Origin: Lithospermum erythrorhizon
Taxonomy: Eukaryota; Streptophyta; Magnoliopsida; Boraginales; Boraginaceae
DNA length: 64,000 nt
Direction: 5' to 3'
Assembly (NCBI GenBank): GCA_019722365.1
Contig: JADFUC010000969.1
Span: 1 to 64,000 of the forward strand
In this document: positions 33,598 to 46,100 of the stretch, piece by piece
How positions within the stretch are numbered: position 1 is the stretch's first letter
Layout: each line of letters starts with the position of its first letter
Notes under the pieces: model-generated
The model's input: the letters and a program-made list of their open reading frames with translations, nothing else
The model's database searches: none
What the model was told of the DNA's origin: nothing
Translations under genes and position numbers: made by a program

Positions 33598-36500
33598 ATG
33601 GCTTCAAGAAAAAGCAAATCAACACTAGAAGACAAAAAAGAAGAAGAAAAAAAAGATGAAGAAGTGATAAAAATGGGTAAAAAGAAGGATTTGGGTTGGA
33701 TAGAGTGGTTTAGAGGTTGGTTTTATTTAGTGTATGAGTTTCTGTTTCAGAGAATAATGGCAACTCATTTGGAGAATCCTCTTCCTCTTCCTCCTCTCAA
33801 TCATCTCACTTGTATTGTTACTGGCTCCACTAGTGGTATTGGCCTTCAAATTGCTAGGTATATATACCCTTTTCATGTTTCTTCATTTTAGTTTGCTTTC
33901 TTCAGTTTTCAATTTTGATTGATGGGTTTTTATATTTTTGAATATAGTATTTTAATGTGTATTGTATGATAGCATTGAACTGCTGCAATGTGGTTGAAGT
34001 GGGTTAAGGGGATTGGAAAGTACTATGGTTGTATATATAGAGGGCAGAAGTTGTATATAGAAAATGCATTTGCGTACCTTTTTTTTTTTGTATAACAACA
34101 ATGTGGCTGGACTTATATTTTAGGCAATTGGCGGAATCAGGTGCGCATGTGGTAATGGCAGTAAGAAATGTAGAGGCTGCTCATGAGTTGGTTAGGAAAT
34201 GGCAAGATAAGGGACTTCCTCTTGATATTGAGGTATACACACAATAATTTGCTGTGAATTGAAAAGATGTACAGTTAGTTCTCGGTGATATGCTCTGCGG
34301 GAAACCTAATTTCATGTATCTTCAATTTTGAAGGTGATGCCACTTGATCTTCTTTCTTTGGATTCCGTTGTGAGCTTTGCTGATGCATGGAATTCACGTT
34401 CAGGGCCTTTGCATGTTCTCATCAACAATGCTGGGATTTTTTCTATTGGTGGTTAGTATATTGCTGGTGTCTTCTCTCTCTGTGTGGGTATAGTTCCATG
34501 TATTTAATCTATCTTTATTTCAATTAATATACTCTACAATGAAAGATTTCCAAGAGAATCCAAAAAGGTGCGACTCTTTGGTACATAATTTGAGCAAAGT
34601 ATCATCTTATTAGACCATAAAAGGAGAAAGTAAGTGTGTTGAAAGGTTATATTCAAATAGAAAAATAGTGTATGACTCGGATTATAACTCTGTCCATCTA
34701 AAGAGTGTATTTATGAATCTAGTAGATACATGTAGAGAGATATGTTTTGGTAAGGGAAAGGGCTAAAATTCTTCCCAAGGATATTCTGAAATAGCATCTC
34801 TAAAAATTCACTTCATGTACCTAGACTTATTTATTGAGGTCGGTTTTAGGACTTGGTGAACTATTCACGATTGATGACTATGGGGCACATTCTGAAAAAA
34901 ATTAAAGTTCAATTTCTGAAACGATTTCTGAACTACCTGGGTGCAACTGGTACTGGAAGTGCTTGTTTGGGGAATAAAGATGCAAATAAGTCATCATATC
35001 ATATCTTGTTAATATTCCTCCATGCTTAATCCCTAAGGTGTTGTCCTCCATGAATGAGTCACCTGTCTTGATTCTTCTTGAAGAGTGTGATGAAAAACCA
35101 TTAAATTAAGCATTATACAGTATTTAGTCTAATTATATTTTATATCTATCTGTCACCACTAAGGTTTTCATCATCTGTTTTATCCTTGTACAACTGTAAC
35201 AGATGTTCTTTTTGTGGTTCATATAGCTATTTATTCTGAATATCTGTTGCTTCTGTACCTCATATTTTAGATCTCATTGTTAGCCAGGATCTCTTGAATC
35301 CCTGTTGTCATGAAAACTGTGAGATCTTCTCGTACCTGCTAAGCATAGCTCTGGTTTTGTACTTCTCAGAACCACAGAAGTTTTCATCAGATGGTTATGA
35401 AGCGCACATGCAAGTGAATCATTTAGCTCCAGCTTTGCTGTCTCTTTTACTATTTCCATCCCTGATCAGAGGCTCTCCCAGTCGGATTGTCAATGTGAAC
35501 TCTATTGTAAGTTGTTTAATTTAATTTTTCGCATTTTGTATGAACTATCCTTTTTAAATGTTTGATCGTTGATATTATTTCACCTTTTTCTTTGTGTTGT
35601 TAAGTATAAACGACAACAACTTGACATGCCCAATGCCTTAAAATTTCGGCCTGCTTGAGGTAGGTAGTTGGTGTTGGGGGTTGTATCTTGGCCGCTTCTG
35701 CTTGTGATAGGAAGAGGCTGTTTCGGAATTGACCAAAGATGAAGTGAAAAGACGATCTACTACTTCACAATAGATAGGAAGAACAGGCTTAATGTCTCGG
35801 TTTTACTGATGTTCCCTGTGTGTCTCTTCGTCCCTTGATGTTATCAAATTATGAAAATGAATTGAAACTTGTACCAGATGGTGTGAAGGATATTTTGTGG
35901 TTATCTTATTTATGGTCCTAGGTTTATCCCTTGCAGTGAAGCCACCAATATCCAGATATGGCGTTATGCCAAGAATCTCTGTATCGCATAACGGTCTAGC
36001 TACATTTACTTTTCTCTAGAAGTTTTGAGTTTGATGAGAGTGAGAGTGGCATCTCTACTATACAATTCGTTCTGCAAAATCTAGTACTTGCAATTCATCT
36101 TACTCCACTGTCATTGCAAACTAAAGTTGAGATAGAAGTCATAGAACTTTACTGGAGCATCCCAGGCCTCAGTTTATCACTCAAACTCTGATGGAAATGT
36201 CTGATCGTCATAGCCAAAATTTGTGCTCAAGTCTTTAAGCACATCTGCTTCACCTTTTTTTGGTCTTAAAATTTCCAGTCAGATTGTTATCACAACTTTT
36301 ACTCTGATGTAATATCAATCATTACAATCTGATACTTAATATGTAGATGCATAATGTGGGATTCGTTGATACAGAAGATATGAATGTAACATCTGGAAAA
36401 AGAAGGTACACAAGTTTAATTGGATACTGTAGCAGTAAGCTAGCACAGGTATGTTTTGTGATATTGAACTAAACCTTTTTACTTAAAGGGTTCTCTATGC

Positions 36501-37928
36501 AAATATACTGATATATCTTTATGTTCATCTGCTTGCAGGTTATGTTTAGTAGCATCCTCCACAAACGGATTCCTGCGGAAGCTGGCATTAGTGTGGTGTG
36601 CGTATCACCTGGAATAGTCTATACCAATGTTGTAAGTGCTTTCTTTTAGGCTCCAGCTATTCCTAATGAGTTTCACTCCTTATATATAGATGCGTAATAT
36701 GTCATGTCACAACATCAAGCTGATACTTCATTTTTTCTGGTAAATGATGTAAAATGCAGGCCAGAGATCTTCCAAAATTCTTGCTAGCTGCTTATAAATT
36801 AATACCTTATTTTGTTTTCAATGCTGAAGAAGGTGAGTCTTTTCTAATATCATACAGATGTTCTTCAGATAACCCTTTGTTTTTCAAAACAATTTTAACC
36901 ATGCAAGTCTGCTGGAATGATTCTTTGAGGGTTTTGCTTGAGGATTTCTCCTAATGAATTATATTCCCCTTGTTTGAACGCTTCACTGAATTAACTTTAG
37001 GTAGGACCAAAATCTGTTTCTCCAAAATAATTGTTCCCAACTGACCCATCATCTGCCATGAGGTGTGTCCTGAGGAGGCACTCAATTCCCCATGCAACTT
37101 ACTCAAGGAAATGGATTCTAGAACTAATTTAGATTACGCTTCTTCAAAATCTTGGATTACATTAAAGATAACATAAATTAACTTGTTATGCTGCTCCGAT
37201 TTTTTTTTCCTTCCATTGTGGTAAAAAATATTCCGTCTTTTCCAGTTTTAGTGAACAGTATTCTGGTGGCTATTAAATTACTAATGCAACATGACATATG
37301 CTCTCGAATAGCAGAAGCACAACGCCAGCAGTATTGAGCAAACATAAATTTTTTGTTATCATCGCTACACCTTCAAACTGGAAAGTATTATGTACAAGAT
37401 TAAGGCATATTACAGTGAAGTTGAACGACCAAACTATTTGTTGTAGGAGAGATTAAATTCCAGATGATTTGATGGAATTTTTTAAAATAATGTTCAATTA
37501 ACTAGAGTTTCATTATAGGGATGTTCCTATACCATATATAGAAACTAGTTGCTTCACTGTAGAACTAGTTCATGCAATGGGCTCTGTTTCTTTTGGATTG
37601 CATTTCCTGTTATTCTCCTCATCTCTGCCCCATTTTATTTTCTTTTTACTTAGCCCACATAGCTGTAGCAGGTTCTCGAAGTACCCTTTTTGCAGCTACA
37701 GACCCTCAAGTTCCGGAGTACTGTGACACGTTAAAAGCCGACGACTGGCCAGTATGCGCTTTCCTTTCTCAAGATTGCCATCCAACGAATCCCTCGGAAG
37801 AAGCGCACAATATTGAGACTGCATACAAAGTTTGGGAGAACACACTGGAAATGATTGGTCTTCCATCAGATGCAGTGGAGAGACTACTAGAAGGGGAAGA
37901 ATTAAAGTGCCAGTATGGTATCTCGTAA
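33598..37928 (+). CDS. FEY: Short-chain dehydrogenase/reductase, FEY (FOREVER YOUNG) type
   Basis: Exons: 33598-33857, 34124-34232, 34334-34451, 35370-35506, 36347-36448, 36539-36631, 36760-36832 and 37672-37928; 1149 nt, 382 aa, all GT-AG. It has the SDR cofactor motif TGSTSGIG (75-82), NNAG, and the catalytic pair Y235/K239 in GYCSSK. The segment GWIEWFRGWFYLVYEFLFQRI is a probable membrane or interface helix before the Rossmann fold. The match to Arabidopsis FEY, implicated in shoot-meristem and leaf development, covers the length (HLENPLPLPPLN, QVNHLAPALLSLLL, GSRSTLF). The substrate is unknown. The first 25 residues are Lys/Glu-rich and not typical; the second in-frame ATG (33673, MGKKKDLGW) matches the family start better and may be the real one. 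The final exon could end at QYGIS as called or splice at a GTATCT. Confidence 0.93.
35590..35790 (+). repeat. SINE-like repeat fragment B (FEY intron 4)
   Basis: Starts near ACGACAACAACTTGACATG and contains CTTCTGCTTGTGATAGGAAG, GTTTCGGAATTGACC and GATCTACTACTTCAC. The last 95 bp align with the repeat at 16945-17055. Confidence 0.5.
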
Positions 37929-38184
37929 GAGTATTTTCTTCCCACTTTGTTTCCCTTTTTTTATGCAAGTTACTTGAAGTTTGTGATGCCTAGCACTATA
38001 TTGAGCATACATCCTCCTTGTCAACATATCTCATAACATATATATAGTTCATGTTATGATAATTAGTTGATTTTATGGAAATTCTTTCTCATTTCACCAT
38101 TAATGAGAGGAAAGAAACTTATTGCCTAGCCTCAATGCCATGAAAGATCATGGAGTTCTCGGTTGATTTCTTGCAATATCCATA
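37929..38184 (+). other. FEY-like 3' flank
   Basis: Non-coding; presumably the 3'UTR. No poly(A) signal can be singled out with confidence. Confidence 0.4.
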
Positions 38185-38270
38185 ATCTATCTATCTATCT
38201 ATCTATCTATACATCCATCCATACATACATATGCATATACATATACATATACATACATATATAAATATCT
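38185..38270 (+). repeat. ATCT/ATAC compound microsatellite
   Basis: About seven ATCT units pass into ATCC, ATAC and ATATAC units. A clear simple-sequence repeat. Confidence 0.95.
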
Positions 38271-38289
38271 GAATTAAACTTTGTGTGTT

Positions 38290-38530
38290 TTTTCTTTTTG
38301 ATCATAAAATACCCTCCTCAAATAAATTGTAATGAAAATTGTGAAAGGACAATAACGTATTTATCTCGGTAAAAATTGAATAAAAATCTATCATAAAAAT
38401 CGATTCGTTTTGAATTTTTTTTTGATTAGGTCACAAAATATCCCTCCTCAAACAATTTGATTTGACAATTCTTGAAGGGTATAATTGTATTTTGATAAAT
38501 TTTAATTTAACTAAAAGATTATAAATACTA
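38290..38530 (+). repeat. Diverged tandem duplication (~110-130 bp unit)
   Basis: Both halves start TTTTTGAT, share CACAAAATA/ATAAAATA, CCCTCCTCAAA, AATTGT/AATTCT and GAAGGGTATAATTGTATTT-like sequence, and end in an A-rich part. Confidence 0.65.
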
Positions 38531-40610
38531 AGCAAATCCAATAATATAGGATTCGACATAGAAAAGTTGTTTCAGTGTAGGACTCTACTAACATGCATGT
38601 TATACATAAAATATCACAATCATTGTATTATACGTATATCATTGTATTTCCCATGACTATTAGTAGATAGAAATTGTAACACTAAACTACATAATTAAAA
38701 TTTCATACAGTAATGCATTGTAAACATATTGCATCGTATGTACTACGTAATGTTGTAATTTGCTTTTTGTCATTGAATTAATCGAAGGAATCAATTTGTG
38801 AGGTGTTTAAATTTACTACTGGTAGATGAGTAATACATTGTCTGAGTTAATAAATTATTCCGTAATAATTCATATTGTTCTTCAGTAAACTTGATTGCCT
38901 ATTTGACTTGTTTTTTTTCAATTTGTTTATATGATATACTTTCTATAATGCAAAGGATAATTTTTATTATTTATGAAAAGGATACAAATAAAATTCACTC
39001 TAGGGAAAAATTTCTCAAAGTTTTGTCGAAGGATCATTGTCCAAACTATGAGGTCATAGCGGATTTCAGCGGCGATTTGGTGAATGTGGAAGCTTGATTG
39101 ACTTGATTTGAATTTGATATGAGTTAGAACTGGTTTGAGTTTGACTTAGGCTTGACTGAATTGGTTTGAACCGGATATGTGTTACATTACTGTGGATATG
39201 TGAGATGTGATGGACCGAGACTTGAGTGGGCTTTGGATATGGTTATTGGGGGCGCTTGCTTGGCATGTTAAAAGTTTGGTTGTGTTGGATTTGATCGTGG
39301 GTCTTGGACTGGTCTTCGGTCTGCCCCAAACGATGAGCTTAATCTGGCGTTTATAGCATATGACTTGTCTTGATGGTGGGACTTCACCTTCTGCAGTGTG
39401 ATTTAGTGAGACTATGTAGCTTGAGAGGCTACTAGCTTGGTGGGTGGGACTTGATTTGAGCTTTAGAAGCAGCGTTGCTGCAGGCACTCAGCGACATACT
39501 TGACGTGTTCTTTGTGAAATGATAGAGTATGATGGTGGAGTGTTACGTGCTGGTGATGATCTTGGCTCGCTAGAGCCGAGGCTTTCTTGGCGTGCTTCAG
39601 ATGCAGTATCCAGTATAGAGGCTGACGTCCAGCTGATACATATACGAAATTTGATATGTTGAATGTCACTGAAATTTATCAAATGTTCGCCACAAATATT
39701 TGAATAATGAGAGGCTGCGTAGTTTATCACGAATATTGACGTTCTTAATCGAGTCAATTCTCGTAATTTTATGAAACTTGAAGAAATAGCTGCTTTTGTG
39801 TGGTAACTTTCTGATTTAGGCGCTGGATTGGTACAGGAGGTGTTTTTCAGCCACCACGTGGTGTTTTGCTGGTGGTTTAAAAATTTAACTTAGAGAAATC
39901 TCAAAGGTTTTCCTTTGAATATTCTCAGGTATTTTCTGAATATTTCTGAATTATTCCCCTTCCTCCATTTTCGAAAATAAGGGGGTTTATATAGGCTTCT
40001 GGGCTTCGAATACTCGCTTTTGATTGGTCGGTTTGTTTTCAGGTGGATCACGATCTTAACCGTTGATTTTTGAAGCATGATCTGGACCGTTGATTAAAAA
40101 GCACAACTTCGGCACTAAGTAACCTAAAATAGGCGCCTATTTTAGGGTCCGTGGACTTCTTGGAGCTTTTAGTTTTAACCCTAAACTTCCTGGAGTCTGT
40201 TTTAAACCCCATTCTTTCTAGAGCCTTCGTTTTAAACCAAGTGGCTTTCGGAACATCCATTTTGCACCAGATGGCCGAAATTAATCAATAAAATTGGGAA
40301 CTTTTTTATTTCAAACCCTAATTTTAATTGACATTTAATTCGGGGCTATTTTCTCGGGAACCCTTATTTCGGGTTTAGAATTAGTGTTAATTAACGTAAA
40401 ACCCTTACTTTTTAACTTCAATTAATGTTAGGGGTTTAATTCCCGAGAACCCTTATTCGATGGACGGTTTAATTCCAATTTAAGATTTGATCAAGAAACC
40501 TAATTAGCCACGTGACGTTTTTTAGTAGCTCAACTTTAATTAATTTGATTAATTCGTCTTAATCAATTTAATTAATAATCAATTTAATTAATTTTAAAAA
40601 AAAATTTAAT
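38531..40610. other. Unrecognised intergenic sequence, possible LTR-like part
   Basis: From about 39080 to 40260 the composition is less AT-rich, with open frames on the minus strand (39182-39757) that match no family. From 40290 to 40450 GGGAACCCTTATT and related words recur on a short period. A solo LTR is possible, but no paired ends or target duplication were found. Confidence 0.35.
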
Positions 40611-40616
40611 TGTCTA

Positions 40617-41910
40617 CACTTCCTCCATTAAATTTCAAACTCAACTATTTTTTAATGTGTTTCATAATATTTTGTGAAAATATATTATCCTTTTTCAAAT
40701 TTATTTTGGTATTAACATAATAATTTTGATTTAAATAAAAATTGTATGTGTCAACCATTATAGTGAACACAGACAAAAAAGAAAAATTAACAATTATAAT
40801 GAGACACTAATTCGATGGACCACTGTCATGTAAATAAAAGATTGCCTAACACTATTTATAAACATAAGAAATGTTCATACTAAACAACATAACTAAATTT
40901 TTATTAGTTATTTTAGTTTGATTTTTCAAATAATTCTACGGGTAGTTTATTGTATTTGGTAAGTAAAAAGAGTTGCATGCTTTGAGCATCAAATAAAGTT
41001 ATGTCAAACTAAAATGACTAATATAATTTCTCTTTCATGACAAATTATTTTGTATTATTTAATATAATAAATATAAATTTTTTACATAGTATACAATTTA
41101 ATAATGTCAATTATTCACTTTAATTAGTTGATAAGTTGTATGGTATACACAACTTTGATTTAATGTAATAAAAATAAAAAATTTCACATAGTATATAATT
41201 TAATGATGTCAAAATTTTCACATACTATACGATTTTGATTTGAATCAAATTTGAGTTTAAAATTGTAAAAGTCAACTCATGAAATTTCACAACTTGAAAA
41301 TTATTTAGAGATGGACATTGTACAACATATTTAAAAGGTTTATAAATTGAAAGTATTATAAATTCCTAAGTTAAAACATATCATTTGTGAGTAAAACCTA
41401 CAAAATTGATTTCTTACCTATCGAGGTAATCATGGTTTAATTTTATGTTGGAGAATGTAAATAACATATAACTATTGTAAATAACATATAACTATTTTGA
41501 ATGTAATAAAATAGTTATATGTTATTTTATAAATAATATATAACTATTTTGTAATATATTTTGTGAAGGTAATAAAATAGTTATATGTTATTTACAATAG
41601 TAACCTACAAAATAGTTATATGTTATTTACAATAGTAACCTTCATAAAATAGTTATATGTTATTTACAATAGTAACCTTAAAACTGCCAGTTTGCCTTTT
41701 CGATGTTCAAAATAAACAAACTTTGATATCCTAATTGACTCACACAATTTCGACGTGAATAAAAATATAATGTTAATAGTAAAGTAGGGTGAACATGAAA
41801 TATTTTTCATAAAATATTATTCACCATATTAAAAAATATTTGAAGTAAAAGTTAGTAAGTCAACACATCAATATTAGAAAGTGGGTTATAATCTTTTAGA
41901 AATGGAGGAG
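40617..41910. mobile_element. TA-flanked inverted-repeat element (~1.3 kb)
   Basis: The left end CACTTCCTCCATTAAATTTC is matched in reverse at the right end (CTCCTCCATTTCT), and TA sits on both borders (40615-40616, 41911-41912). An inner arm is well conserved: ATTTTTTAATGTG then TTTCATAATATTTTGTGAAA at about 40647-40682 versus its reverse complement at about 41804-41842. There is no transposase frame, so it would be a non-autonomous Tc1/mariner-like (Stowaway-type) element of unusual size. Confidence 0.6.
41455..41685. repeat. Inverted and direct repeats of TAAATAACATATAACTA
   Basis: AATAACATATAACTATT and its reverse AATAGTTATATGTTATT each occur several times. The form AATAGTTATATGTTATTTAC plus AATAGTAACC is repeated three times in tandem. 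The block could fold into long hairpins. One stray copy lies at about 42270-42305, outside the surrounding element. Confidence 0.9.
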
Positions 41911-43178
41911 TACTAAATAAAAATTTCGAGTACTAACTTAAATTGGTGTATATTGATTTTTAGTTTGTTTATTAAAACTTCATGTTCTTTTTAAATAATT
42001 ATTGGACTTATTTTACTAAAATAATTAATTATATTCTAATATTCATCTTATATACTTTTCTAAAACTGTTAACAGTTCTTACCGTATTTACTAGATTTGC
42101 CCCTTTTGTTAATAATATCAATCAATAGATAGAAAAATAATATTAATATAAATTACTACATAATTTAAAGTTTTCATAGGATATTATTTATTCAAGCAAC
42201 TAATGAAGGAGAAGGTAAGGTCTGAAAATGAACTCGACAAGCATACCGTAGTTATAGCATCGAGAATGACTGTTACTATTGTAAATAACAGATAACTATT
42301 TTGAATGTAAGCAATTAAGTTTGGATATTAAATAATGAACTACTTCAAAGTTAGTGTAATTACAATATTATAAAAGAAAAAGAAAAGGAAAAGAATCAAA
42401 TTCAAACAATCTATACATCCACATTTGAGATGAACCCAACTTGCAAAGAAACAAAAGGCTAATTAAGTGGTAATTATATTTAACCAAATAACTTCGATTT
42501 TTGTTACTTTTAGTCGTTGATTTCATGAATAAATCTTAATGTTACCTGAAAAAATTGAAAGACACAAGTAAAATAGGTAGAAATTATTTCAATTTTGATG
42601 ATTTCATAGTTTTAAAAAAATGATATTCTTTAAAATATATAAAAATTTATCTATGAGATAATTTAGTTTTCCGATTACAATTTTTTGCTAACTCTTATAA
42701 TTATATAAAAAAATTCCATGCAACAAATCTCCCACCTCACGTTCCTTATTACTAGTTATGATATACTAGTGTGTTCATAACTTTATCATATTTATTTAGG
42801 AAAGTAATTAATTCTGGCTATCTACAAATATTCAATTACCATAGACTAATTATTGGAGATACTATCATATACCATAAACTACACATGGAGAGAATAGTAT
42901 ACAATGTCTTATGTTATTCACATGTACATGTATTTTGCATTTACAATTCTAGGTTGTTCACAAGTTGTAACTCTCTATATATATGAAGGAAAAGAACTAC
43001 TTCATTCATCAATGAAATATCTATCTAGCCTAACTTAATCTCCTAGTCTAGCCTCTTAGTTAACAAAAATACTTAGCTCCTAATCCCATCTTCTCTACTA
43101 AATCATTACCATATCAACCAAAGCTACTGGTCAGATCGTTACATAGTTGTATAATAATCTATAATCACGCTATGATAA
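41911..43178. other. AT-rich spacer downstream of the peroxidase
   Basis: No gene is recognised. It contains the stray repeat copy near 42270. The peroxidase 3'UTR is presumed close to 43178 on the minus strand. Confidence 0.4.
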
Positions 43179-46100
43179 TTAGTTAATTTTACGACATGTC
43201 TTTCTCACTTCACCATTAGAACCCTCTTTTACATTCATAATTCCCATCTTTATCATAGCTCTTTGAAAATCAAGGAAAAACACAGCTCGATTATTGGCAT
43301 AAGTATCTACAAGTTCTTTTGTTTTCGGGTTTGTGGCCAACGTCTGATCGGAGAATAGGACCCCTTTGTTCTTTTGTAGTGCTTGGAAATACTCATTGTT
43401 GAATTGGATTATGCTGCCATCAAAGGGTTGCTCGGCAGTGTCCCCTGCGGCGCATGTTTTGTTCAGAACTTTTAAGAACTCAGGATCAATTGAGGGATCA
43501 ATATCATGAGTGGCATTGAAGTTCTTGAGTCTGTGTTTAAATGATGAACATCTTGCTGCTCCTAGCGTGTGAGCCCCTACAATAACAATGAAATAATTGA
43601 ACAATTACATCATTGTGGGATATCGAATGAGCTTTTATAGTTACTTGCTTGACGCTTGAAATATATACTTTTGTAGGATAGGACCCAACTATTTCTCTTA
43701 AATAGAGTGAAACTATAGTCACTCAATACCATCAAAGCTTTAAAACTTTAATGGTTCATCATGAACACATGATTCTTGTTACAATGACCAAATGCACAAT
43801 ATTTCACAAAAATCCATTACTAAGCGGAATCGGGGGGATGTCGGTTTATTCACACTTGTCTTGATATCGAACCTTAAAAGTGCAAGAAATTTGAATATAA
43901 TTTTGTAGTTCTTGAGTACATTTTAGTAAAAACTTAGTATCCTATCATTTAATGTAAGTGTGAAACAACATAAGAGTGTAACATTAGTATGTTTCAATTA
44001 ATCTCTTTCTGAGAACTTCCAAAACTTTCGCGGGAGAGATGTTGGATGATATCACGATCTACCCTTGTAATTATAAATAAGTTTTTAAATGATTCATTAA
44101 TAAATTGCAAATATTATTTACTATTCCCTCCAATTCAAATTGGAGGCCGTTTGAGTCTCAAACACACATATTAAGAAAAAGCAGATTAAATTAATTCTTA
44201 CCCGCTTTGAATAATCCTTTCCCTCTCCTCTTTGCTCACAAAACAAGTCGTTGTTCACTCCGATCCGCACACATATTTATAGGCGGCGTGCTCTGTAGGA
44301 ATAGTAAACTTTATTGAAATAACGATTTTCTTGGCAATGAAGCTTACTTCACAGCGGCTTTGCGGAAGAATAGAGCCGAAATAGTCGTTTAAATCTTTCA
44401 ATCCCACAGCCCATTTATTTGGGTGTGTGTATACTTGACTCGACAGTGAAGTTCGAGGTAAAAATGGAAATGTTATTGTTACATTTTTGCTTGGAGAGTG
44501 TGGAGCATGTTTGAGCAATTGTGAGTCTTAAACCCAGCTTTGGGTAGTTTTAAGGAGAAAGCATTAGGTAGTGTAACGATCGGGTTTGATATATTTGATG
44601 TCTTTTGCAATTCTCCAGTAGTATAGATACTAAACAAGTAGGGTATATGCTAAAAGAAAATTTGGTGTATGAATAGTGTACCAGATAAAGCCACCAAATC
44701 TTGAGCAGTTAAGCCAAGCTTCCCAACAAAATCAATAAGCTGTGAAGCGTTGGATGTAAACGGAGGGAGTTTGACTAATGCATCCGCTGCTTTTGACCTC
44801 CTACCATCCTTTCTTCCTTTTGGTACGAAAAACATAGGACCTCCACTCTAGACAATTAACAAATGGTCACTAACATCATCATGCTTTACTTCTGAATAAA
44901 CTGTTGTAGTAGTCTAGAACAATAATCATTATTTTTATCAGGATGGAATGGATAGTTAAATGGCTAATTGCCGATATGGTCTCAAAAATTAGGATTAGAT
45001 TGCATTTTCACTTTTAATATTTAAAAGTTGAGATTTAGTCTTAGAAAATAACTTTAAATGAGAATACAAATGCACAATCGAACGACTCTCTCCACTTATT
45101 AAATGCAAAGAGGATGCCCTTCGGCTAAATTTACCGTTTGAACTGAAATTTTAAGAAAATTTACTATTTTAGAAGAAATTTTGTTTGGAATTCTGAGAAT
45201 CTGACACCGTTACCGTTGTGGACCTCCATCTTCTTCAATCTATTTTAAAAAGATAGTATTCATATTTGCTCCAAAATTTCATTTTAAATAGTAAATTTGG
45301 ATAAAAAACTGAAGAGCGTCGCTTTGTCATATATTTAGTGGAGATAGAGTGTTGTTCACTTCCTTCGTCCAATGTAGTCACTTTCTAAAATAAACCTAAC
45401 TTTCGAACTATTAGAGACTAAAACGCCCACAGCTTCGACCCACATTCTGGAATCAAAACGGTAATTAGCTCGGACATAAACATCGAGGCAAAATTGTAAA
45501 GTATTGGCTAAGACAAATTTCAATATTTGGGTCTACTTACAAATAATACCACATCCTTAGCTACCAATGCAAGAATATCAGCACAAGAGACAATCCCAGG
45601 GCATCGCTTCTCAACTTCTGCCTTTATTTCATCTATTACTTCAAATCCTCGCAGGCTTAGATTTGATTCTGCATCCTTTTCTGCCTTGTTACCTGGAGTA
45701 GAATCGATGAGAACTGATCCATCACATCCCTGCATACATGCATGATGTCAAATAATTAACTTACCCCTAAAAAAAATATTGCCCAATTTGGGGTTTAATG
45801 TTCAAAATTAAAAAAAATGAAGTTTTAATTAACGTAAATATCTCTGAGTTAAATCAAAATTAGTATACTTTTATAAACTAAATCATATTAAAAATATTAG
45901 CATTGATATCCCGAGCTTTACGGATATTGTATAACATAATTGTGGAGTTCATTTTTAATTAGCGTCGTCGTCGATTTTTAGTCGAAAACTTAATCTCAAA
46001 ATATTTTGGATGATTAGCGAGGCAATCTTTATCTAAGCTATTAACGTAATTTTTATGTGAGTAGCTAGGCCCCATTTAAATGCTTATGCGAGACACCTCT

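Noticed and set aside
44125..44165. Stowaway-like single end (CCCTCCAATTCAAATTGGAG) in peroxidase intron 3
   Set aside because: No matching inverted end could be found in the intron, so no element is called.
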